This document shows, in pieces, positions 1 to 9,654 of a DNA stretch of 64,000 nt. Both the position numbers and the translations under genes were made by a program. The stretch's first letter is position 1, and each line of letters begins with the position of its first letter. The notes under the pieces were generated by a model, which made no database searches, was not told where the DNA came from, and saw only the letters and a program-made list of their open reading frames with translations. Source of the stretch: Polytrichum commune (lineage: Eukaryota; Streptophyta; Polytrichopsida; Polytrichales; Polytrichaceae); contig OX485805.1 in assembly GCA_950295325.1 (NCBI GenBank), positions 9,550,501 to 9,614,500 of the forward strand, read 5' to 3'.

Positions 1-714
1 AGACAAGCGGCAACTCGTCAATAGGAAGAATTAGGGCTTTAAAGGATGATGATTACCCTGATGAGGTTGACAAGGCGGCCAATCATGTGCGACGACCTTG
101 AAGTGTTGGAATAGGGGTGGCCCGCATGCTGCTCATATCTGGATCAAGGGCTCAAAACAAATGAGCGTTCCTGGTAAATCAAACAATACCTAGAAACCTA
201 CACTCCCATCACTAATTATTATCGAGCTGAAGTAGGCCATTGAGGACTCCAAAACGCCCTCATTGTCCCCAATTGACAACAATCTATTCAAATTGCAAAT
301 ATCACTTCCTCGAAACACCATTTGATTAGCGTGATTGTGCGCAAAGCTAAGCTACCCACGGTGTTCAAAATGCCAATCCAGCTGCTGAATTCGCTTGCAA
401 GCTTCCGTCAGGATCTGATTTTACAAATTCGCCACCAATGCGACCTCTGAACCACCCCCGAAGGCAGATCTGCCTCTGACAAAAAGTTTGTCTCCATTTA
501 CATCTATCCACTCTCGCTCCCTCTCTCTCTCTCCCGCTCTCTCTCTCTCTCTGTGCTTTATCAGGGGTGAGAGACTACGTCCCGATTCCCCAATCTCTCA
601 ACAAAATTTCCTTCATTACAACATTTCTGCTTACCGACACGAATTCCCACTCGATTGCAAACCAGCACAACCTCAGGGTCTAACCAGATACCTAAAGAAA
701 GAGAGGCCACGGAC
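1..714. other. Presumed first intron of DCAF1 (minus strand) running off the window edge
   Basis: On the minus strand this stretch lies directly 3' of the DCAF1 exon-1 donor. I looked on the minus strand for the expected next exon of the family (a segment resembling NNGRASHNIGRLG) and did not find it, so exon 2 is probably outside the window. The only structure seen is a CT-rich microsatellite at 511-552. Nothing else is recognisable. Confidence 0.4.
511..552. repeat. CT-rich microsatellite
   Basis: Imperfect (CT)n tract interrupted by short C runs, inside the presumed first intron of the DCAF1 gene. Confidence 0.9.
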
Positions 715-1067
715 CTGGATTCCTCCTGCTCCAAGATGCCTGCCAACGCATGCAGCAGGCACGGATTTGGAGAGGCGCGCCCCGCGACAATTCTTCGCAT
801 CAATCCTCTCGCCTTGTGCACTAAATCCTCCCCGGTAGCACCGGTTCCCGTGGTTCCAACGCTGTTGTTGCTGCTCACCGGCACCGCAGCAGCAGCAGCA
901 GGCTCGCGTGGAATGGCTGGAGCAGCCGTGGACGATGCCTCCACGGCGGCTCCCGGTGCATCCGCGGCCACCATATTGTCTGAATAAGCGGCAGCTGCTA
1001 GAGCAGCAACATCCTCCGTGGTGATCAGTGCCGCGCCCTCCGAGTCGTCAGCCTCCCCTCCCGCCAT
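715..1067 (-). CDS. DCAF1: DCAF1 (DDB1-CUL4-associated factor 1), first coding exon, partial gene
   Basis: This is the 5' coding exon of a minus-strand gene whose remainder is off the left edge. From the ATG at 1067-1065 it encodes 117 residues plus two bases of codon 118. Residues 80-117 (GEDLVHKARGLMRRIVAG, then NPCLLHALAGILEQEES and the split R) match my memory of the conserved N-terminus of plant DCAF1, the WD40 substrate receptor of CUL4-DDB1 ubiquitin ligases in the nucleus. The preceding 79 residues are Ala/Gly/Thr-rich low complexity, so the N-terminal extension looks lineage-specific. The donor AG|GTCCGT at 715/714 leaves phase 2, as expected for the E-S-R-Y junction of the family; a second possible donor AG|GTATCT lies at 692/691. 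An in-frame TTG 30 bases upstream is not a plausible start. The sequence 5' of the ATG contains TAGGGTTTT, common in plant 5'UTRs. The family call rests on one short block. Confidence 0.55.
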
Positions 1068-1115
1068 AGCCAAACCCTCCTCTGCGAAAAACTCCAAAAC
1101 CCTAATCTACAATAC
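1068..1115 (-). other. Probable 5'UTR of DCAF1
   Basis: Minus-strand leader upstream of the ATG, containing a TAGGGTTTTGG-type plant leader motif around 1090-1105. No TATA box is evident just upstream. The transcription start is not determined. Confidence 0.35.
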
Positions 1116-1195
1116 CCTTGCGCAAGCCCTCTCTTGAGTGTTTCGTCTCCGCCCTGTCTCCAGTTTCCTCCGGGTCTTGCTCTCTAGGTTACCCC

Positions 1196-1230
1196 CATCA
1201 CATCACTCACATCACATCACATCACATCAC
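1196..1230. repeat. (ATCAC)n microsatellite
   Basis: About seven copies of the pentamer ATCAC with one ACTC interruption. It is followed to about 1400 by two diverged copies of a roughly 80-bp segment that each contain GCATCATGTGA.CCATGC.ATGG. Confidence 0.85.
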
Positions 1231-1571
1231 GCACCATCGTATTCCATGGGTATACATGTGTGGGCATCATGTGACCCATGCGATGGTCATACATCACATA
1301 CCATCCCACTCCTTGGGGAAGTATGCTTGTGCATCATGTGAGCCATGCCATGGCTATGGCCATCGGATGTTTTACATCACATGCCATTGCCATCGGATGT
1401 AACGGGAACTTACGGACCTAACTTGGGTGAACGCCAGCTGGCCCTCTGGCCTCCTCCTAGGGTGAAGGCCCACTCCCCAAGTCATCTTTTCACACTGCTT
1501 TAGTACAGTGCCACATGGGCCAGTTCCACACCAACTATATTACTTTTGAAGTTACGAAAATTCAAGACTGG

Positions 1572-1771
1572 GGGCCACTCCACACACGAGACTGACAGCC
1601 CGTGGCCAGTACACTTCAAGCACTCTCATTGGTGGAAAAAGGCGGAGCCCGTCCAAGTTCGCTTCACACTACGCTTGAGGGACCAACGGAGTATGTGAAT
1701 GCAAGATGGATGTAAAGTCTACATGGATTCCTACATGGCATCGAATGGATCATGTTTCATGGTCACTTGGA
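1572..1771 (+). mobile_element. Harbinger-type MITE family A, 3'-truncated copy A1
   Basis: It begins with the family terminus GGGCCACTCCACACACGAG and is collinear with the complete copies at 20874, 61101 and 63104 for about 200 bp. It then breaks into a T-rich tract at 1772. The right terminal repeat and half of the interior are missing, so this is a dead remnant. Confidence 0.85.
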
Positions 1772-4449
1772 TTTTTTTTTTTTAAATCATTTTTTAATTT
1801 AATTGCAATTAAGAAATTCGATGTCCATTAGGAAACTTGTGTTATTCTTTACTATTGAGCTATAGTGTAGTCATGGCTTGAACGTGTCATCATAAACCAT
1901 GTGTTTGCATGTAAATACAATGTCGATAATATGAAATTCAATATTGGCAATGAGTACGTTATATGTTTGCATGTGCAAATTGAAGACAAATAGGGTGTGA
2001 TTAATATTGCATGGTCCAATACTGAAAATCGTTAAATTGTTTGTAGAAATATGGAATTTGAAAAGGGTGATTGTAAGGTCACATTGACCACTAGCAAAAA
2101 AATCGATAGAAGTTGATCAAGACACACAACTATTAAAGGAAAATAGTCAAGCATAAGATTTTTGGGCGATGGTGACGAAAGAAAAAAATGAATGTCTTGG
2201 TTTGTTCTTACAACCAACAAGTCGATAATACTCTCATCGTCATTCCAATGTTGTTCAATTCATTCACAAATCCATTTGGCCTCTTCTTTATAAATATCAC
2301 AAGTTTTTCAAGTTTTTCTTCACTAAAGACATCTTCAAGAAGAAGCTTCAAGATTTGCCAAGTTATTTGCATCTAGCAGTCACTCATATATGTCAAATCT
2401 TCACATAATAGATATGGATTATCCCAAGCAACTAAGATCACAAAGGAAAATTATTTGAAATGTTCGTTCTATATGTAAAATACCGCTACAAATTGCGAAA
2501 AAAGTGTGACTAACACTTGTAAAATTATGATACGAACAAAAGATCTATAGATCCACGTGTTTAAAAAACACTCATGTGAAACAACCGCAATGTTATTTAT
2601 ATAGTATATATTTTGAAGGTCGTTGAACCATTTAATAAGGTTTGGGTTCACCGGATTTATACAGAAATGCCATTAATGATTCTCATGCATCAAAAAAATA
2701 TACGTCACGCAACAACGTGGATATGTTAGTGATGATTGGATTATGTTCTTTTTGCTTACAATAGCGTGGTAAATACATGAGACAATGTATGAACAATTAT
2801 CGTTTAATATGATATGTTGTTATAAAGATTGGATTGTGTGTTTGGAAGATTATGAGGCTTCTAGGTGAAATGATTCTTTGAGTAATTTAACATATTTATA
2901 TCACTTAGTTATTGAGTAATATTTCAATGATTATTTAATCATATATAATATTATTGCACTATGTATTGCACTAATTTTTAATAAATAATATATATTCTTG
3001 TATAATTTTCTATTTTCCGATTTTTTTTCAAATATCTTTGGGGGTTCATAGCACGCATCATTCTTCTAACATATAAACCCCACAATGAAAAAAATAAAAT
3101 ACAATTGGTCATATACCTTCCATTTAGCTAACATTTTTGTGATAGTTACACATAGTTACATAATATCTTATATTTATCAAGTAATAACTCCAGTATATCT
3201 TAAAATATAGTCACATATAATCTGACTAATATATGAAGATTATCTTTTTTAAATGACATGTAAATATTTAAATGTCGTTAATAATCACGCCTCTATTGGT
3301 TTCTTAGTTGCCTTGGCATTTTTACATATGGTTACATAATAATTCATATTTTTCAAAAAATAAACTTAATATTTAAAATCTAATCCAAAACAACTTGTTT
3401 CTAAACCTATCCTCCAACCCTAACCTACAACTTGCAAATGCAATTTAGAATCATATTTGCAAAGTCTGCTTTCCTAGATGTCTTGGTGTTTTACTACCTT
3501 TCGCTTCAACCCTCTACCCTATACTTCAACTTTCCACCCTCCATAAGTTTTCTTCTAAATGAACATTGCTATTAATTTTGACACACAAATGAAATATTTT
3601 TTAAATAAATCATCTCCAATATATGATATTAAAGCTCTACTTCAATTATGTACAATAGATAAGTACTTATAATACATTCACTCCCTTTAGCATATTAGGT
3701 TTCTCAAGAACACTCGCACCATCTAGAACTCACTAACAAATTATTTTACTTTCTTAAGGTATTTGTTAAATTTGGATTAGAGTTTGAGGATTGATAGCTA
3801 GGGTACAGCTACCAACAACACATGCGTTACCCTTCCAAACCTTAGCCATTATCATCATTTGGTATTTTAAACTCCTAAATTAATTTTCATAGTCTTCAAC
3901 AAAATTGTAAATTAGAACTCAATAATTGATTGAAATATACTGTAAATACCATCAAATTAATGTAAATATCATACCACACTTAAAATAATTATGTAATCTT
4001 ATGAATGTTTCTATTTCAATCACTATTCAGCTCACATCACGACCACCTGATCAATTCCATTGGATTCCATCGTATGTACACATATTATTATGTTTATGTA
4101 CGTGGTAAAATTGCTTAATCAATTATCAGAAGTAAGCTTCAATAGACAAGTAGCCAAAAACATGTATTTTGTTTAATAGACATGAATGAAAATGAATCAA
4201 TGGACACAAGCACACAAAGTTCATCAAACTCTTCCAACAAAATTTGTTAAATTCTTGAAGAGACATGGATTTGATGATCCTTGCAGTTGCAAGAAGATTA
4301 CGAATGCCAACATCCATATTCAAACAAATTCAACCACCTTCCTTCATTTCATTGGGATCGAAAATCCCCCATGAATTGCTACAAAGATTCATCATCATAG
4401 TTTGTGCAGTTTACAAAATGTCAGGATTCATCTTGACTTTTAAAAAAAA

Positions 4450-4850
4450 AATGATGATTTCTTTGGGTCATGGTTGGCAGTATGGAGACCATGATGAAGA
4501 GGAAACCACGTCACTTTTTGAAAGCCTTGGTCACAAAACATAGTGTTAAATGGACTTAGCCCAAACATAGTCTCTTTAATGAAAATTAAGAAAATAGGCA
4601 TTATCTAAACACACATACTTGCTTAAAACAACATGCAGTAAATGGACTTTGTTAAAATGAGGCTTGCAAAAATTTTAATCCTTAAAATATTGTTTCTCTT
4701 CTAGCATATTCACCTTATTTTTCACTGATATAATTTTGTGGGGATCCCTCGCCACAAAATCAAGTGACCATCAAACCATATTCATTCATGCACATGTAAA
4801 ATTTCACATTACTCCCATGTCACTTTCTCATTCATTTTTTACATGCTCAT
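4450..4850 (+). repeat. Dispersed repeat F, copy 1
   Basis: A diverged match to 46860-47222. Shared landmarks in order are GGTCATGGT.GGC, AAGCCTTGGTCA, TTGTTTCT, TTATTTTTC, CGCAAAATC..GTGACCA and CATGTCACTTTCTC. No coding capacity or clear terminal repeats were found, so the superfamily is unknown. Confidence 0.6.
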
Positions 4851-5206
4851 TTCTATTTATTTTTTGGTAACCTTGTGTAAAATGAAGTGAGACTACGACC
4901 CATTTCTTAACGAATGAGAGATTTTTGAAAGTGATGGTCGTAGTCATTGATCACCACATTGTTTACGGTATTTAGTGTCTCATACGCTATTTGCGAAGGG
5001 CCTAAACTAGATGCCTAGAGGTCTCAAAGTGTCACATATGCTAATTTCCAATATGATACTATTCATAAACATAAGTGGTTTTTAAAGTGAAAACATATAT
5101 ACATTATCACATTTAGCATAGCACATTGGGATGCTTGAGAGATGATAGTTCTCCATTGAATATGCAAGGGAAATATCTTATTGAGGATACCAATGGCAAG
5201 TGTTGT

Positions 5207-5500
5207 GTGTTTACATTTTAATATGTAAAAGCAATATATTATTGAGTGTACTAATGCCAAGTGTCATTGGGGTACACTTTAGTCAACTTGTAGATTGTTG
5301 TGTAGCATAGGCTTACATCTCATAACACTATTGAATATACTCTTGCCAAGATATTAGTAAGCGCACTTGAACACCAAGTGTCATGAAGTGACACTAATGA
5401 TGAAGTTGTTAGTCATTAGTGTAACCTAAGATACGCCGCAAAATAGGATAAGTGACATTATTACGCATGTGACATTCAATACCATAAATGATGTAGTCTA
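5207..5500 (+). repeat. Dispersed repeat C, copy 1
   Basis: Closely related to 46034-46327. Shared blocks include TACTAATGCCAAGTGT, TAGTCAACTTGTAGA, AGTAAGCGCACTTGAACACC and GTGACATTAT. Its start also carries a short internal duplication (5159-5207 versus 5220-5265). Superfamily unknown. Confidence 0.7.
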
Positions 5501-6353
5501 AACTAGTCCTAAACTTCAACACACACACCAAAAGAAAAGAAAAGAAAATATATATATATGCAAAGAGAAGGTTGGGGACATTTTGAGGGGGGATTTTCAA
5601 GTGAAAAGTGTTAGTTGGCAACCGGAATGAAAGGTGCATTTTCGTGTAGGCCCTCGGATATACACCAATGTTGGAAGTGGTATATATGTGAAAGCATGGG
5701 CATCAAGCAATCGACACGAATATTGGTATCAATGAATTTACCTCTTTGGATATTAGAATTATAATAACAGTCAAATATTGATAACTGGTGGGTATGTCAA
5801 GGTGAGAGAACCTTTATATGTAAAGGCTCTTGCATGGTATATAGACCCAAATAGTATCAAAAACACAACTACCCATGCCCTAATCATATCATAAAACATA
5901 AAATCCTCATTATAGATACCCAAGTAGTATCAAAAAATCCAACACCAAATTGACACTGAAATACGCATAGACACTCATCATAATGTTGGCATCCACTAAT
6001 ACGTTGGAGTTTTGATAAGATAGCGTTATATAGTGTGGTGAACTCTGACCCTCTATTGTGAAATAAAACTCCTTTATCCTAGAACAATAGCTAGTCGAAC
6101 TTTAAGCCAAATCTTGGTACTTTAAAGATGTTACAATCTGCAATATACAATGTGTTAAAAGAAAGAAATTCGACGTTTAGATATCAAAGCACGTGTCAAT
6201 TCATTGGTCTAGTAACCGCAAGGACAATGGTATGCCGTATTTCTAGATGAAGAGTGTTATGTTAAGAAGCGATCTTAGGCATTTTTGATGTTATCACCGG
6301 TTATTATGGTGAGGTGTTCCTCCCTCCCACCCTCTAGACTTGGAGATCCCCAC

Positions 6354-6754
6354 TACACTAAAAAGGGTATCTAGTGTTTGATTGCATTTAATGTTGTTAC
6401 CACCCTACGCTACTCAACACTACTTTTCAATTCCTTGACAATTAGCGTTAGACATGAATGTGCTGCTACCTTTCATGTTGCCACCTTCCTTTATCTCAAG
6501 GATGGATTTCATTGGACTTATAATTTTAGGGATGGTGCCCCACCTTTTGCTTGTTGATCTCTCGTCTGATATCATTATTAATTTTATTTTCTTCATATCC
6601 TTACTAACACTTAATTCAAACATACAACTTCCACATATTACCATAATTAGTGCTTGAGTTTACATTTAATGTTACTTACTTTCATAAGGTATTTGACATT
6701 TAGTGTGTGCATTCATATTTAGTGTATCAAACACTAAATACCCTTTTTAGTGTA
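6354..6754. mobile_element. TA-flanked MITE with near-perfect terminal inverted repeats (family D)
   Basis: The left end CACTAAAAAGGGTATCTAGT starts at 6356. Its inverse at 6722-6752 matches over about 27 bp with one or two differences. TA lies outside both ends (6354-6355 and 6753-6754), which suits a Tc1/mariner-type duplication. The CACTA start suggests CACTA/EnSpm, but the 3-bp flanks (CTA and TAC) do not match. The interior has no transposase. Confidence 0.7.
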
Positions 6755-7308
6755 CCTTATAGTTGTGTGACGGTTGAAAAGACTTTTTCCACCTTTCTAA
6801 TAAAGTAGGCTCTTACCCTCTCTTGATGGCTTAAGGATGGGATCGTACCTTCTTATCACCATGTGGAGGCCAATTTAAAGCTAAGATTCTCGATCAATAG
6901 TGAATTGAATTGCTCGAGGGACTAGGTAGTAGTAGGTAGAACCATTGTTTTGACCTCATTTGTGAAGTGGAATAATAATGGTGCTCGCTACTTGCACATG
7001 ACATGAAAACTTACCCTTAGAGCGTTCCCATGCATGCATCTTTTCTTTGCTACCATCTAATTGTTTATTTATTTATCTAGTTGAAGGTGCAGTGACATGA
7101 AGAAGGTTTCGAAAAGGTGAGGGGACATGAAGTTCGTTTGTATATTTTATCATGTATTAGGTGGTATTCATTGATCAGTGACACTTCTATTGCCAATGTT
7201 GTTTTATTCCAGAGGGCAATTTGTGGGTCCCAATTACATGTCCCAAGTTTGCATATGAGCTTGTGGCAATGAACAATGTGAAGCATCCCTCATTCACACC
7301 AACACCAA

Positions 7309-7343
<35 letters not shown>

Positions 7344-8204
7344 CAAATTTCAAACCTCTTCGTAGTTTTTTTTATGTCATTGCCGCAAAATCTTTGCAAG
7401 ATGATTAGTTTGAGTTGACTATGAATAGTGTGGGCCACACTAATCATATGGCATGTAGCTTGGTGGACCCTCTTCATCCCATCTCCTAACTTGTCATAGA
7501 TGATAAGGCCAATTAACACATAAAATGTGCACATAAAGAGGATGGGATGATAAGTTGATGATATGCTGAAACTAGTTGTAAATTAACATTTTTATAGGTT
7601 CAAAGTGGTATCATGCGAACAAAGATATATAGCAAACAATTTCCAAACATATGACCATAACTTACCAATATGTGCAAACACTGCCTTTGTTAAATAACCA
7701 TGATCATTACCTAATTTACCTATAGAAGACCAATTTTCACTGGAGCCCATTCATATAGTTTGGTCTCCTGACACTTACCAAGGGGGTAATAGTACAAACT
7801 GACCCCTATGATTTGGTTGTTAATTCATCCCCATTTAAGCTCACTAGGCCGATTCATGATCTCTAACTCTGATTTTAAAGATCAATTTAGCGATTAAAAA
7901 TAATCTTTGGGCTCTACAACAATATTCAACCATTTCACGCTCCCCCCCAGTTCGTCCTCCTCTGAACATGCACCTCCATTCCATAATGTGGATGAGATCT
8001 ACATCGTTCATGACATTTAATGCCACTTACTACTTGGAGTTACGTAGTGCTATCTTTTTATTTTTAACCTAGAATTTAATTTTTACAAAGCGAAGTTATT
8101 TATGTTCTATATTATCTAAAAAAATCAATTCTACTTAAGAACAAAGTTGTAGCATTTTGCACAACTCCAAGTAGTAAGTGACATTAAATACCATAAATAG
8201 TGTG
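6755..8204. other. Intergenic DNA
   Basis: No gene supported. It contains a (CT)n microsatellite at 7313-7340 and a palindrome TAGTGTGGGCCACACTA at 7426-7442 that recurs at 11802-11820. Confidence 0.6.
7313..7340. repeat. (CT)14 microsatellite
   Basis: Uninterrupted CT dinucleotide run. Confidence 0.95.
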
Positions 8205-8213
8205 CCCTGTGCC

Positions 8214-9354
8214 CAGGGTGTTTTTTCACAAGGTCCCTAACATGTCTAGGGACATGTTCATAAAAAAAAACATTTCTAGTGGACGGGTTCTTAGAAAATG
8301 AACCGGTTTTGGGACGTGTCAAATTCACTTTGGACGGGTTCTAAAAATAACATTTTTTAAATTAAAAAGAAAATGGTACAAATATCAATTACGTTATGTC
8401 ATATATGACATGTGAATATAAGCATAATGCAATCAAGCCACTAATACCATAATGGAACATCGGACTTGAAAGTGTCACAATTTCTTCATCGGAATCGTGA
8501 TGGGGCTTGAGACTTGAACCTGCAAAATCAATTCAACTAATAAATAGACAACGCTTGCACTATCCTTGCAAAGACAACGCTTCCACCATCTTAGGCACAT
8601 GTAAGGCTCAAATATCTACTCATACATTGACCCAACAACTTACAAGCTCAACCCTGCAATTTGCTAGGGTTTAACTCGAATTGACAGAAATTTCTTGCAT
8701 AGCCCTCGAATCTGCACTCAACCCACAACAAAAGAGAGGAATAAGACTCTCAAGATTTAGGATGCTAATGAATCGAACATATGCAACTGAAAGCTAAAGC
8801 AACTGAGAGACCAGTGAGAGATAACTTGATTGCAGTCGTCAAATGAACTGGTTGAGTTTGAGAAAACACCTGTTGAAGTTCAAGATTGCAGGAGAAGATT
8901 GTTCCAGCGGCACTCTTCAACTTCTTGAATTCGAGTTAGTTTCAAATGAACCGGTTGAGTTTGAGTGACTGAGTCTAGTTCAGTTTCTCTGAACTAGTCT
9001 GTGGACAAACAGACAAAATGGGGCAGTGGCAGGCTGACAAATTGGTAATTATAATAGAAAAAGCATAAATGAACGAAGATAGTAAGATACTATTGTTTCC
9101 AAGTGGCAAGTGCACCAATCACATGCCGACATCTTTCGGGTTATCTTTATCGATTTGTTTTTTCCTTTAACCTTTTCATGGACGGGTTGGTTTAGAAATT
9201 ACCGGTTTTGGGACGGGTTGTTTTTTCTTCAACCTTTCCATGGACGGGTTGGTTTTGAAATTACCGGTTTTGGGATGGGTTGCAATTTTTTTTGCCTTTC
9301 AATTCGAGGTTTTGGGACGTGGACGGGTAAAAACTTTGTGAAAAAACAGTCCTG
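8214..9354. mobile_element. Non-autonomous DNA transposon (hAT- or Mutator-like) upstream of pantothenate synthetase
   Basis: The ends CAGGGTGTTTTTTCACAAGG (8214) and the inverse of CAGGACTGTTTTTTCACAAA (ending 9354) form imperfect terminal inverted repeats. The 9-bp sequence CCCTGTGCC is directly repeated outside both ends (8205-8213 and 9355-9363). Subterminal regions carry repeated GGACGGGTT and ACCGGTTTTGGGACG blocks, twice as nearly identical 60-bp units at 9180-9285, typical of transposase-binding subterminal repeats. There is no transposase gene; the open frame through the right end is an artefact of these repeats. The CAGG ends suggest hAT and the 9-bp duplication suggests Mutator, so the superfamily is unresolved. 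Confidence 0.8.
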
Positions 9355-9363
9355 CCCTGTGCC

Positions 9364-9654
9364 CCTTCTCACCCTCAGATGAACAGGGCAAACTATTCAT
9401 CCATTGGATGAACGAGATCATCCATACAGAGCGTGGCCGCCGGGATTGAACCGAATCGCATCTTTCCAAATTCAACCCACGACACTCGACGCGCTGGGAG
9501 CTGCGCACACAACTTCGATCGAAATCCAGTCGACATCGCAGCACGCACAAGCGACGGACGCAGATTTGCGTCTTAGTAATTTTTGTCTTGCGAATTTCGG
9601 TTCGGGGATCTTGGAGGTCGTGGGGTGGTCGACGTGAGAATCGATAGGGCAACG
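9364..9654 (+). promoter_or_regulatory. Upstream region and 5'UTR of pantothenate synthetase
   Basis: 291 bp between the transposon at 8214-9354 and the start codon. GC content is higher than in the flanking intergenic DNA and no TATA box is evident. The transcription start cannot be placed; core promoter elements may lie here or partly within the transposon. Confidence 0.35.

Larger units (their letters stand above)
1772..6353. other. AT-rich intergenic DNA
   Basis: No gene supported. Open stretches are short, AT-rich and show no recognisable domain. Two dispersed repeats shared with 46.0-47.2 kb lie here (4450-4850 and 5207-5500). Confidence 0.6.

Noticed and set aside
1-560. DCAF1 exon 2 within the window
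   Set aside because: The expected conserved block could not be found on the minus strand, so it was not annotated.
6981-7019. Second copy of MITE family E
   Set aside because: Only the right end (CATGAAAACTTACCC followed by TTA) is present; no left terminus could be found.
7603-7618. TGGTATCATGCG as an LTR retrotransposon primer-binding site
   Set aside because: It only partly matches the usual TGGTATCAGAGC and no LTR pair or reverse transcriptase is nearby.
9110-9382. 90-residue open frame at the right end of the 8214-9354 transposon
   Set aside because: It is produced by reading through the duplicated subterminal GGACGGGTT repeats and has a repetitive, meaningless composition.
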